Source: Ceratodon purpureus
Lineage: Eukaryota; Streptophyta; Bryopsida; Pseudoditrichales; Ditrichaceae
Assembly (NCBI GenBank): GCA_014871385.1
Contig: CM026431.1
Location: forward strand, 1,496,464-1,560,463
DNA: 64,000 nucleotides
Direction of reading: 5' to 3'
Positions 26,701 through 38,690 of this stretch are shown here, one piece after another (the first letter of the stretch is position 1; every line of letters starts with the position of its first letter). Both the position numbers and the translations under genes were made by a program. The notes beneath the pieces are model-generated. The model worked only from the letters and a program-made list of their open reading frames with translations. It ran no database searches and was not told where the DNA came from.

Positions 26701-26867
26701 TGCGGAAAACGGAGAAGCGCAGTAGCGATGGCGGAGCGAAAAAAGAGAGCGAGTAACGGAGTGCGCGCAATGTGAAGCGCAGTCTGTGCTCTCTCTTTGG
26801 GTTCGGTTCCTAACCTAAACCTCCTCTTGCTTCGGACATCCGGAGCACTCTCGCTCCTTGGTTTCAT

Positions 26868-27338
26868 TCATCCACCACTATGTGCCCATAAGGACAAAAG
26901 TGTCCATTTCTTTCCTTCTTCTTTTTTCCCCTTTTCTTTTCTTTTCTTTTCTTCCCTCTTTGTTTTTCCTGTGTTTTGTTCTGTTCTATTTTTAGGGGAA
27001 GGGAACAATATGGGAAAGCACCTGCATGCTAGAGATTCATCATGATAGAGGGATACGGTTGGATTTTGAACCATTGAAGTCGGATTTTAACCCCTAAAAA
27101 TCCAAGCGTTTTTTGGAGCTCAAAACCTCAAAACTGTGATTTTCTACCTCTATGTCTCACCCTCCATGGAAAAACCAAACTGGTTAAAAATAAAATTTTG
27201 GGACCCTATCATCAAAAACCCACTCTAACCTCTGGGCAATTTAGTAAATGCACCCCAAATTCTATTTTTAACCAATTTGATTTTTCCATGGAGGATGAGA
27301 TGTACTCCCCGGGGTATGTACCAATTTTATTTATTTAA
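26868..27338. other. Upstream DNA of eL8 with an unpaired TTAA-type transposon end
   Basis: TTAA (27087-27090) followed by cccctaaaaatcc looks like a left end of the piggyBac-like family, but no matching right end is visible. An inverted phrase ('ctccatggaaaaaccaaa...' near 27171 and 'ttttccatggagg' near 27280) forms a short hairpin. Confidence 0.4.
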
Positions 27339-28158
27339 TCCCTAAAGGACAAAGCAACCACTTTTGGGTTGCGCCAAAAATTGAAAACCCGGTAAAATAC
27401 CTTAGAAGGGTCGGTTTTGAGTATTTTTTGTTCATAACCTCTTTAGAATCAAGTTGGCAATAAGAACATGCTGAAATTTTAATGAAAAAATGAAATCCTA
27501 ATTTTAGAAAATAGAAAGAATATGAGTCAGTCTTATGTTTCTACAATGAAGTTGAAGTTAGTGTTTCCACAGTGAAAATGTTTCAACTGTACTTTGAGCA
27601 CATTGTGCATTGAAATGAAGATCTCTGCTTGTGGATTTTTTTTTTAGCATTTTTGTTTTTGAGAATGCTTGTATGATCACTACTTTATGGCTTCACCGTT
27701 TTGGATTTATTAGAAATCCCTTTGAATTTGCCAAAAAGTGCCATGTTGAAAAATATAAAATTCAGAGTGACACTTATGTCAAACCCATTTTCTCCAAATT
27801 GGTAACTTGGAAAAATCTAAAAAGAATTGTGCATGATCCTAACATATTAGAGAAGAGAATTAGCTTTAGTTGCCAAGTTTTTGTAAATATTTGAAGTAGC
27901 AATTTTTAGTCAAACTCGGAAACTCACTGTTAGTATTTCAGAAATTCACTAATCTTCCAAACTTCACATGTTATTATCTCCCAATCCGTTGCTTCTCCAA
28001 ATCCAAAAATTGGTACAGATTTTGGTAGCCCACAACTTTCAAAGATCTTCCAGTTAAATTGCTTATGGTGATTCTCAAATTTGTCTCACTTTGGAAGATG
28101 CAAGAACGACACTGTAGGTACTGAAAAATTGTGGAGATATCCCTCCGTCCTTTAGGAG
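27339..28158. mobile_element. piggyBac-like non-autonomous element (820 bases)
   Basis: The left flank is TTAA (27335-27338) followed by tccctaaaggac; the right end is gtcctttaggag followed by TTAA (28159-28162). The ends match at 10 of 12 positions as inverted repeats. The interior is collinear with the copy at 21377-22045 in long blocks, such as 'gagcacattg.gcactgaaatga' and 'cttatgtcaaacccattttc'. It has no coding capacity. Confidence 0.75.
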
Positions 28159-28162
28159 TTAA

Positions 28163-29298
28163 GACTTTCAACCGTGAGATCTTGTACATTTATCCTCCAA
28201 AACTAGTTTTCCTTGAGTTTAAAAACCACCAAACTCTTACACACTGAATACAATGAGACCACAAAGTTCTTCCATGTCTCCCAACTATTTGAAGTAAAAA
28301 ATAAAATACAATAAAGCAAAACTTATGGTGTCTTTTTAAAACACAAAGTGACTTTAAGGATAACTCTAATATACATTATAATTTTGAATTATTGAGTTTT
28401 GAAAATCTTAAAACGACATTAAAAAGAATATTTTTTAAATTGCATTATTTTCTAAGGAGCTTGAACAAAATGTAATTATGTTTTTCAAGCTCACAAATAT
28501 AAAGAAATAATATTTAGAGAATAACTAAAATCACAGTAATGTAATTAACAATTATCAAAGTCTCTTTCTATTGATTAATGTGTGACATATACTTATTATA
28601 ATTACAAATAAGCATGAAATACAAACATTAAAGAAATATTTCTCCTCAAAAATTGGCCCTCAATATTATCACTTTAAATATGTTTCTAAGTCATTTGAGA
28701 TAAGTCATGTTTTTCCAAATCTACTTCTACATGTAGAATGTGGTAAAAAATGTATTGTAATATTAATACTAGTAGAAGCCTTATGTGAAATAACATATGA
28801 AAAATGAGGATTTTAAGTGCTACCATGGATATTTCTTTCAATACATAGCATATGGTTTCTACTTGTTATTCCTAAATGGTTGATTTAGACCGGTTTTATA
28901 AAATTATTCTCCTTTGGTATACTATTTGTTTTGAAATGAAATACAAACAATAATGAGATTCAGGTAAATAAAAATAAAAGTATTTGAACTAAAATACGAA
29001 TAGATATGATGAATACAACTCAATTTCATCTAAGTTATATAATTTTATAACCTCATTTTCATTGAAATTAACAATTATCAATGTCAATTCAAAGAAGGAA
29101 ACACAATTTTTTCATAAATTCTCTTCATTGCTAATAGTTAAGACTTACTTTAAATGCATTTTTTTGGATTTTTTTTTTTGCAAGAGCAATTTCCATAACA
29201 TATATGCTATTTCAACACTTATGGGTATAACACCTATTGAGGGCCAACTAAAATGGTTTTATGTTTGTAAGACACCTTGGACGTATGAGAATCAAGGG
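28163..29298. other. AT-rich DNA, nothing identified
   Basis: No coding signal, RNA gene or repeat pair is supported in this AT-rich stretch. Confidence 0.5.
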
Positions 29299-29647
29299 TT
29301 AACCCCTAAATGCCTAAACAACCAAAAACTGGTCGATTTCATTCTTTGACTGTTTGCTGCCGTCATTCAGTGAACAATTTTTCATCCAAGTAAATTTTTT
29401 GGGGTTTAGAGTGGAGAAATGTATCCAAATCACTTCTTTTTTTTTGAGAAAATTCCATGTTGGTGAATTTTAGTGGCACTCCAAAGTGGAAATGATCAAT
29501 ACCGCGCACTCAACTTTTTCCAACTTGAAGTTACTTGCTTGCAAGGGCAGAAGCTTTGGGGGAGAAAAAATTGTCTGGTCAAAACATTTTGGGAGTTGCC
29601 CGGGGATTGTAACGGTAGTGAGATGGGTAGTTCAAAGATTTGGGGGC

Positions 29648-30600
29648 AGTTCTAAAAGGTCAAATAAGCAATCCATGTAGGCAGCCACGTTGGAGGAGGG
29701 ACGAAGTCCCTTCAAAATACTAGACACTACATGGCACAACTACATTCAAATAAAATAGATTCAAAAGTGGGGGATCGGAAGGGGGCATAACTCTCCATTC
29801 CTACACCTATAGAATCCAAGGCAAGCACTAATGGGAGAAGAGAAGAAGATCCCTTTAGCCACCAAATCAGTTTGCAATCAAGGTTGAGAGAACTAGGAAA
29901 TTGAATCACAGCCTCCAAAGAGAGATTTCAGTGACAATCACAATTGAAATGTAAGCAAGAAGGCCGTCACTTCCAATTTTGCCATCAAAGGCACACAATC
30001 AATAGAGTGCAAAGGAGTGTGGAGCAAAATGATCATTCAATTGCACATTTACAGAGATTGGAGGGAAGAGTTCATCAGCCTTTGATTTCAGGCTACTGGG
30101 GAGGTTGATTGAGCGATTGCAAAATCGATAGTGAGCTACATATACAAAGTGAGGGGAGACAGCTTGAGAGCCACAATTTTATGGATAGAGGCGCTGCTCG
30201 GTGAAGGGGTCGGAGTGAGCAACCGTGCGAAGCAAAAACAGTGAGCGGCGGTGAGTATAGAGGGAAACAGAAGCAGTCTAAGTCATCGATCAAGTTGAGA
30301 GGGACTTGTGGTAGGAGAGGAAGAGATAGTCGGGGAGGGAGCTGGGAGGGCTAGTACCGTAGAGAGGGAGGGGAGCCATTGGTGAGTTATAGCCGGGAGA
30401 CTGTGGGCGGCTGTAGTGCAAAATCAGAGCTTGTGGCAGACAATTCTAGAGCAGATCGGTGGGGTAACACGTGAGACAGCGAACTTAGAGTTAGAAAAAA
30501 AAAAGTGAGTGTGTGAGTGGAACAGCGAGGTGAGGAGCCTGCGGCAGAGAGTTAGATTTTATCAGACCTGCGAGGTAGTCGACTGTGAGAGAGAGAAGAG
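29648..30600 (+). other. 5' part of the piggyBac element, no clear gene
   Basis: This changes from mixed to purine-rich plus strand near 30,100. I see no recognisable protein. Phrases such as 'agtgagggg' begin to recur. Confidence 0.4.
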
Positions 30601-30604
30601 GTTG

Positions 30605-30760
30605 GGTTAGGGAAAATCACAGTGAGGGGTGGACAAAAAATCAATGTGAGGGGTGGACAAAAAATCACAGTGAGGGATGGACAAAAAATCACAGTGAGGG
30701 GTGGACAAAAATCACAGTGAGGGGTGGACAAAAAATCACAGTGAGGGGTGGAGAGCTAGA
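30605..30760 (+). repeat. 24-base tandem repeat, about six copies
   Basis: The unit cacagtgaggggtggacaaa plus aaat is repeated in near-perfect copies. A single further copy appears at 40616-40638, beyond the transposase and more than 9 kb away, which ties the two flanks to one element. Confidence 0.9.
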
Positions 30761-31362
30761 GTCCGGAGGGGGCGGGAGATAGTTTACAAGCAAATCATAC
30801 CAGTGAGGGGAGGGGATTAGAGGGGGACTTAGAGGGAGAAAACGAAAAAAAAAAAAATGACAGGGAGGGTGAAGGAGAAAGTGAAAACTGCAGATCAGTA
30901 CAAGGGGGTGACGGGTTGAAAGAGAGGCAGCGGGAAAAACAGGGAATGAGCAGTGCAGAATGAGGGAGAGAAAGGGATCGCAGAGAGAGGGGGGAATTTG
31001 GGGGAGTGTTCAGGGGAAGATTATAGGATCGCAGCCGAGAGGGGAGGGGGCCAGTGTGGGAGAGTTTAGCATCTGATTGGTGAGGGGACGGGACATTGGT
31101 GAAAAAAAAAACTAATTCAGAGTAAAGGGAGAGAGGCGAGGGATCATGGAGCTAGTACAGAGGGGAGGGAGGGTAACTCAGAGGGCGGTGACGCTACGGG
31201 ATCGGGAGAACAAGGGCACAATGGAAGAGGCCGAATCTGCGAGTGAGGTGCCTGCGGTAGAAAATTCAGGGACAGATCAGTCCAGAGGCCGAGAGGGTGG
31301 GATTCTAGACAAACAAAGAAAAAAAGAAACAATCACAGTGAGGGAGACCTAAGAGCAAGTAA

Positions 31363-32706
31363 GTGATTGAGGATATCTCATACAAAGTGAGGGGGAGCAG
31401 AACCATGACATACGCACCTTCACGTTACGGGTTCCCACCACCACTACCACCAGAGGAGTTGAATGAGCACATTGCTGCAATTCAACACTGGTTGCAAGAG
31501 GAGCAGCAAGCCAACAAATATCAGACATCACTAGTTTTGGGGCTCTTTGACAAAAATTACCTGAGGAGGCTCCTTGTATTTGTGGGGGAGAGGTGGGGAA
31601 GAATCCACGACACCAACCAAGGTCTGCGTTACTCCTTTCGACGCTGGACAACATACATCTTGAGGTGGCAGGAGCATAGGGAGGAGGGAAGGGAAGATGG
31701 ATTTCTAGAATGGCTCAATGAGCTACTCTGGGGGCACATATGGCCCGATCATCTTCCTCTCCCGATGGATGGTACACTCGAAGAGTTGAGCGCCCATGGA
31801 CTCTCAACGGAGGACTCCCACATCTTCTCCCAAACGGAGGTGTTGATGGAGATGAGGAGGGAGAGCGTGTCCGGAGGGTTGCGCGCCGAGGGAGGGGTGG
31901 ACGAAGGGGCCGCAACAAAGATGCTGGAGATGGAGAGCGGGGGCTGGGAGGTTGGCGGAGGCTGCGGGACTATGATTCCCCCACGGATGTAGAGGGCGAT
32001 GGATCTGAGGGCGGAGACCGCGGAGATGGAGGACTTCAATGGGTCCGACGAAGGACAGGCAGAGGCGAATCTCCGCGAGCAGGGCCGGTCTCTAAGGCCA
32101 TGGGCGGGGAGGGGCGAGCTGAGCAGCGGCAGGGAGAGCAGCCCCAACAGCAACGGCGAGGCCGAAGGGGCGCAGTCACAGGACGACGCGCCGAGGGGCG
32201 GGAGGCAGGCCCGCGTGGGGGCACATAAGAGCCGCGAGGTGAATCCTTCCTCCTCTGCACCTTTCTTCCATCTGCAAAACAACCCACAAGAGGAGGTGAG
32301 ATTTCCTGAAAACTGGTGCATAAATTCCTCAAGTGAGGAGGAGATTAGCAGTGGAGACGAGGATATGATTGGAGGGGGGAGCATGGAGGGAGGGGGGGGG
32401 GGATGATGAATTATGGCCAAAGAGGGGGCTTACTGGTTACGTTGACATGTGCAGGGAGAGAGGTGAGCGCGGACGACGTGGGGTGCTGGGAGGCTGAGCA
32501 GATGCCGACTCCAACAGCTTGCGGGGGAAGAGGTGAATGCTCGCGTGGGGGTGGTCGGGGAAGAAAATGGGGAGCCAGGAGGGGAGAAAGCAGTGGACGA
32601 GGGAGGGGAGAGGATAGCGGGAGAGGTAGGGGGAGGGGGAGGGGAGGAGGACGCGGTGAGGCGAGTGGGAGAGGGAGCGGTGAGAGTAGTGGAAGAGGGT
32701 GGGGAA
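31363..32706 (+). other. Purine-rich open region with unrecognised and Arg/Gly-rich frames
   Basis: A 209-residue frame (31363-31992) starts MIEDISYKVRGSRTMTYAPS and contains LLVFVGERWGRIHDTNQGLR; it is not a family I know. Overlapping frames (31740-32228, 31999-32406) read RVARRGRGGRRGRNKD and SSSEEEISSGDEDMIGG, resembling the acidic/basic disordered N-terminus of a transposase with shifts between frames. The coding stretch appears to continue after the Copia insertion at 38341 toward the transposase. This may be the transposase N-terminus, a second element gene, or noise from biased composition. Confidence 0.35.
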
Positions 32707-32943
32707 TGTAGAAAACTTGAGTCTTTATAAGACTGATTCAATAAAAAGGAAAAACTGAATACATTGAAAGAACAAGGTGCAAGCTAAATACTAACTAAAC
32801 TGTGAGTTCTTACTAATCAAGTGACGAACTAAATGGGAGTAGAAACTAATTACAGTGTGACACGTATAAGTGATCACACGGTCTAAGTTCGGTGGAACTT
32901 AGGTTATCTGAAGCTTCTGGAACGAACTAAGTATATTCCAACA
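32707..32943 (-). repeat. 3' LTR of Copia 1
   Basis: 237 bases bounded by tgtagaaaac and attccaaca on the plus strand. It is nearly identical to 38099-38335. Confidence 0.95.
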
Positions 32944-33591
32944 CCCTCCCTTGTTCCGGGAAGCAATTGCGTTTGTGTTTTCGAGATGAATGCACAGGAT
33001 TTAGATCGCGCGATCCAGAGACTAACACCAGTGAGTGAAAGATTTTTGACGTTTGTGTTTCCTTGGTTGGTTCTAACTTGAAGAAGCTTGCTGATGTAGT
33101 ATAGTGGCGTGCAGATAGAGTTGTTGAAACTATCATTGTTGTCGGCGTGTTGTTTGTAAGTAGGCTCCTCCGAACTTGGTGTAGAAGGATCGATCGAGCA
33201 TTAAGCCGAAGATTAGGAGTCCAACTCCGAGTATCAGGTAAGAAGGCTTTGCGTAAGAAAACCCTCCCTTAACCCTAACTTCTTAAGTCAATTGAGAGCT
33301 AACCAGAAATTTGTGGGTTTTCTAGGTGGGGTCGAAGGAAGAAGAAATGGAGATGTTCTACGGCGGTCAAGGGTTCCTAGTGCTGCTGTGGAGCGAATTG
33401 CGTCAGCGGTGAAGGAAGAAGAGAATGGTGCCTGTGTTCAAGATACGCACAGGTTACGGTGTTCAGCATCAACAGTCAGACTGCCGGAAAAGAGTTGCGT
33501 TCTAGTCCCTGAGTCTGTCTGTTTTGAATCATGTGAGGAAATGTCTCGCAGTGATTCAGTAGAGGTATGTAGAGAGAGTTTGAGATGTATT

Positions 33592-36500
33592 CTATGTCCC
33601 GGGGTGTGTATCTGCCCTACTTACTAATCTGTCTTTAGTGTGTGCGACCGAGCTAGAAGAGATAGAAGGTAGAGTAGGAACTTTTGTAATGCCAATGGTT
33701 TCTCTGTGAAATTCAAAAGTGTTCCTTCCCAGTGACTTCGTCAAAATATCTGCGGGTTGTTGTGATGTGGGTATGTAGTGCAAATTGATTTCCCCCTCTG
33801 AAACTCGTTCTCTAACGAAATGATGGTGTAACTCGATGTGTTTTGTCCTAGCGTGGAACACAGGGTTCCGGGCGAGTTTCAAAGCACCCTGATTGTCACA
33901 ACTGATATCAATAGAGGATGGTAGCGCTCCAATAATGTGAGGGTCGTCGCAGTGAAGGGGGATCGCCGGGTCGGATAAGAAGCCGAGCTCAAGGAGAAGG
34001 TGACGAATCGAGACGCCTTCCTGTGTGCCGTCTGAGAGAGCGCGGTACTCGCTTTCGGTCGAGGAGCGGCTCACAGTAGGTTGGCATTTACTGGACCATG
34101 AAATAGGTCCACCGGCCATGGTGAAAAGATAACCCCCAGTGCTGCGGCGCGTCTCCTCGCAAGCGCCCCAATCAGCATCCGTATATCCTTGTAGTTTGTA
34201 ATTTTGTCCTGTTTGATATAGGATGCCAAAGTTTAGAGTATGTTTGATGTAGCGTAAGATGTGCAAGCAGGCATCAAGGTGGGCTTGTTGTGGTGAGACC
34301 ATAAACCGGCTAACGAGGCCAATAGCAAACTGCAGATCTGCCCGAGTGATTGTATAGTAAAGGAGGCAACCGACTAACTCACAATAGTGTATTGAGTCTA
34401 TGGCCGGGGTATGGGTTTCGGTAACAAGTTTGATGCCTTCGGGAAGAGGGGTCTGTGCAGGCTTACAGTCCAACATGTTGAACCGTTCCAACATTTGGTG
34501 GGCATAAGTACGCTGATGAAGAAATATCCCCTCAGGGGAATGGGAAAATTGGACCTCTAAATATTTCTCAACTATACCAAGGTCGATGATCTTAAACAGT
34601 TGTTTAAGAAGATCTTTAAGCCATGTGACGAGTGCTGGGTCATTCCTGGTCATAAATATGTCATCGACATATAGTATCAGTAGCACTATGCGTCCATGGT
34701 CAGTAAAATAATACAAATTATGGTCTGCATTACTCCGCTTAAGGCCATGGGCTTGTAGGCGTGAGTCTATGCACTCATACCAAGCCCTCGGGCTTTGCTT
34801 GAGGCCGTATAGAGACTTGCGAAGTCGGCATACTAAGTGTTCTTGGCCCGGTTTTTGAAAACCAGGTGGTTGTTGCATGTAAACAGCCTCTTTAAGGTCA
34901 CCATTCAGAAATGCAGTAACGACATCTAGATGGTGAATTTTCCAGCCTTGAGAAGCAGCTAAAGCAGAGATAATTCTAACTGTGGACCATTTTACTATGG
35001 GAGCAAAGGTTTCTATATAGTCTATGCCTTTGCGTTGCTCGAAACCACGAGCAACAAGTCTTGCTTTATACTTGTGGTTTGTCCCAGATGATCCAGTTTT
35101 GAGTTTAAACACCCAGCGGGCGGAGATAGGCTTCTGATCAGGTGGTAGCGGTACTAAATCCCATGTGTGATTCCGCTCAATTGCTGAAAGCTCTTCTTTC
35201 ATTGCATTTAACCAGGCTGGGTTGTTTAATGCACCATCTAACGATATGTCGTCTGTGACAAGGTCAGGTGGGAGATCTGAGGAAACTTCTAGGGCTGCAG
35301 CAAGAAGCAGGTGATAATCATGGAGTTTGAGCGGTGGCTGTCTAATTCGAGCAGATCGGCAGAGGGGAACTGGACTGTCTGGGATCTGCGGAGATAGAGG
35401 GGCCTGGAGATCAGGGGTCATGTGGTCTGGAGTAGGTTCAGAAACGGTGGGTGACGGTGAAGATACCGGTATCGGTGGAGGTGTAATTTCCTCAGTTACA
35501 GGTGAAGGTAAGTAGTCTGACCCTGTGCCCATTCGTAGGTAATCTAAAAAAGGATCTGTAGTATCTTCAGTGGTCATAGTGGAAAATCCAAGAGTAGATT
35601 CTTCAAACACAACGTCCTTGCTAATAAGTATACGTTTCCTGGAGGGTTCAAAACATCTGTATGCTTTCGATTGATCATCGTATCCGACTAGGATACACCT
35701 TATGGATTTGACTTCTAGTTTGGTCTGTTTCTCCCGTGGCATATGCACATAGGCTCGACAGCCATAGATTCTAAGATGGCTTAAGTCAGGTTTAGTCCCA
35801 GAGTATTTTTCTAAAGGAGTTATCCTATCCAATGCTTTGGTGGGACATCGATTCAGAATGTAATTTGCTGTACGCACACATTCCTCCCAGAGGTAACCAA
35901 GCAAGCCATGACCTAAGGCCCTTGCAGTTTCTACCAAGCTTCTATTTTTTCTCTCGGCCTTACCATTCTGATGGGGTGAATAAGCCGATGTCAACTATCT
36001 TTTAATGCCCATTTGTGCACAAAATTCAATGAACTGATTGGACAAGTACTCACCACCGCGATTTGTTCGCAAAGTCGTGAGCTGCTGCCCTGATTCTGAT
36101 ATAACCATGCTCCGAAACTCCTTAAACTTGTGCAGCGTTTCACTTTTGTGAGATAAAAAATATGTCCATGACCTTCGAGAGTAGTCATCGATAAATGTGA
36201 GAAAATAACGTGCACCTGTGAGAGATCTGATCCTAAAAGGACCACAGAGGTCGGAATGGACCAGTTCGAGAACTTGGGATGTGGTGGTGCTGCTAAGCTT
36301 AGGGTCTCGGTCCTTATGCTGCTTTGCCATGACCCAAGTGTCGCATATGCGTTTAATCAGAGGCAGCCTTGGAATACCAATAATCATACCTCGGGTGGAA
36401 AGATAATATAAACTTTGAAAGTTTAAGTGCCCAATACGCCTGTGCCACAGTTCTGTAGGTGATAACGGGGGCGTATGCGATTGAGTGGCAACGTTTATTG

Positions 36501-37998
36501 CCAGATAAGTGTCCTCAGCACCTGCTTGTAATCGATAGAGATTATTTTGCATATCTCTTCGTCCCTGTAGATAGATCCTGTTCGAATCCTTGGTGTCATA
36601 AATGTAAAATTTCGTTTTGTCAAACAAAATTTTGTGTCCTTTATCAGCAAGAGCTCCTACAGACAAAAGATTTTTCTTCACACCAGGCACATAAAGAACG
36701 TGTTTGAAATCTTTATTCTTGTTCAAGGAAATAACACCTTTGCCTACTACTGGCAATGTAGCTCCACTAGCTGTCTTAATGTTCGTAGAGGTAGAGGGTG
36801 AATTGACATTACTAATCAATTGCTTGTCTCCTGTGATGTGATTGCTAGCTTTAGAATCTAGAAACCAAGTTGAGGAAGATTCGGAAGGATATTCGACCAT
36901 GCATGCTTCGAGGTTGGTGGAAACGTCAATGTCGTCTTCAGCATTTGTCTGTTCGGTTTCTGCAACATGAACTTGTCGACTCCCGGGTCTCTTTATCCTG
37001 GTGAGTTCCATCTGCAGATCTTTTAATTTGAGTTCTAATTCCTTAACATGACAGTCACGCTCATAATGCTCGAAGCTCCCACACCAGTTGCACGCGCCAT
37101 CACTGCGATACCTGTTTTCACCCTGTTGATTTCCTGTCTCTGTTCGCAGGTTCGAGTATGGGCCGGAACCTCGGCGGCCTCCCCTGAAATTTTGTCTTCC
37201 GCGCCCTTGGTATCCCCTGTAAGTATTTTGTCCTCTTGAATTCTATACCTGAGTGCGAGTGAATAGTGCCTCGTCTTCGTCCTGTTTATTACTATCAACC
37301 TCTCGTCTGACTGCTTCTAAGAGTAGTGCTGATTCTAACTCACTGAATGTAGGAAGTATCACCCGGCCAGTCATCATCTGTCGAAAGACAGTCCAGCTCG
37401 AAGGAAGTCCAATAAGGACGATATCAACGAGTTCCTCATCTGCCAAGTGAGTTCCTAAATTTCCAAGTTGAGTGACTATTGTACCTATTGCCTTTAGATA
37501 GTCCTCGACAGATTTGTTCTCTGGAAACTTGATAGTATATAGCTTGTGTTTAAGCATAAGACGTCTAGCTGAGGAAGATGACTCATACAAATTTTTGAGT
37601 TTATTCCATACTAAAGCAGGGTCAGAAAAGCTCATGAGATGCGGAATGATAGTGTCTTTTACCGAGAGGGTGATAAGGGCAAACGCCTTATTCCTGAGTT
37701 CTTGTAACTCCGATGCTGTTTGGTTGTTGGCAGGTACTATTGGTGTTGATGTGGAAGACGTAGCGGTGGCTGGAACTGTTCCAGCGGTGGTAGCCGTTCC
37801 TTGCGTGACGGCTCCAGAGGACGGGGATGAGGTACAGCTTGACGCACCTGTCTGTTCTGGACTATGAGTTGTGTCTACTACTGACCAGACTTTCTCTCTG
37901 AGCATAATCTGCTTCATCTTGAATGCCCAAATCGAGTAGTTTGAGGCTCCCTCGAGCTTCATACTCTCTCCTAATACTGTTTCCTTGTTCATTTCCAT
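33592..37998 (-). pseudogene. Copia 1 gag-pol polyprotein with two in-frame UAG codons
   Basis: One frame runs the whole length. It starts MEMNKETVLGESMKLEGASN (Gag, UBN2-type). A CX2CX4HX4C zinc knuckle (CNWCGSFEHYERDC) lies near 37090, protease with WFLDSKASNHIT near 36880, the pre-integrase motif LWHRRIGHLN near 36450, and the integrase core to about 35750. RT follows with DVVTAFLNGDL and the YVDDI active site near 34690, then RNase H with GYTDADWGA and SRSSTESEYRALS. UAG stops interrupt the frame at 37243-37245 (end of Gag) and 35995-35997 (in integrase, where relatives have Gln). The frame is otherwise intact. The element cannot make full-length Pol unless the stops are read through. It ends at 33592. 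Confidence 0.9.
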
Positions 37999-38098
37999 GA
38001 TGTGCAGGAAAGAACGAAACGACTTCTACTTAGGGACTCTGTCACCTAACAATAAGTTCAACAAGTAGCTTAGACTAGAACCTCATGCTCTGATACCA

Positions 38099-38335
38099 TG
38101 TAGAAAACTTGAGTCTTTATAAGACTGATTCAATAAAAAGGAAAAAGTGAATACATTGAAAGAACAACGTGCAAGCTAAATACTAATTAAACTGTGAGTT
38201 CTTACTAATCAAGTGACTAACTAACTGGGAGTAGAAACTAATTACAGTGTGACACGTGTAAGTGATCACACGGTCTAAGTTCGGTGGAACTTAGGTTATC
38301 TGAAGCTTCTGGAACGAACTAAGTATATTCCAACA
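38099..38335 (-). repeat. 5' LTR of Copia 1
   Basis: 237 bases; on the minus strand it is followed directly by the tRNA-Met primer-binding site (38098-38087). Confidence 0.95.
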
Positions 38336-38340
38336 GGGAA

Positions 38341-38690
38341 GGGAAAGGGGGAGAGGTTGCGGAAGAGGAAGGACTTGTGCAGGAGGTGAACCGGCAGAGG
38401 AGGTGAGGAGTCCCCGAGAGAGAGGAGAGCATGACAGTGGGGTTGCCGGCGGGATTCAGAGAGGCGGAGACGGTGTGGATGCGGGGAGTGGGGGGGTTGG
38501 GAGAGTGGAAGGAGAGATAGAGAGGACAGTCGGGGTGGGAGAGGGGGAGATTCATGAAGAAGGAGCAAGGGGAGAGCATGGAGGTGAGGGGGAGGGGGGA
38601 ATTCGAGGCGAGGGCGAGCGGCATGAGGGGGAGAGATCAGGACAAGGGAGAGGGAGAGGTCGGGGGCATGAGAGGGGGGGAAGGAGATGA
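38341..38690 (+). other. Purine-rich linker before the transposase
   Basis: This continues the Arg/Gly/Glu-rich frames interrupted by Copia 1 (for example GRGRGRGHERGGRR). Strong G and A bias keeps several frames open at once, so the translated products here should not be trusted. Confidence 0.4.

Larger units (their letters stand above)
32707..38335 (-). mobile_element. Ty1/Copia LTR retrotransposon 1
   Basis: It is 5,629 bases long, with two 237-base LTRs that I count as differing at about six positions. The LTRs begin TG and end CA. The target duplication gggaa is present at 32702-32706 and 38336-38340. A primer-binding site complementary to initiator tRNA-Met, tggtatcagagc, lies at 38098-38087 next to the 5' LTR on the minus strand, and a purine tract lies next to the 3' LTR (32944-32955). 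Gene order is gag-protease-integrase-RT-RNase H, that of Copia. It sits in the piggyBac element. Confidence 0.95.

Noticed and set aside
30605..30760. CRISPR-like array (24-base repeats)
   Set aside because: The repeats are directly contiguous with no unique spacers, and the DNA is eukaryotic; it is a simple tandem array.
31715..32420. Minus-strand frames of 67-223 residues opposite the purine-rich region
   Set aside because: Strong strand bias leaves the complement open too; the composition is Ser/Pro/Leu low complexity with no family match.
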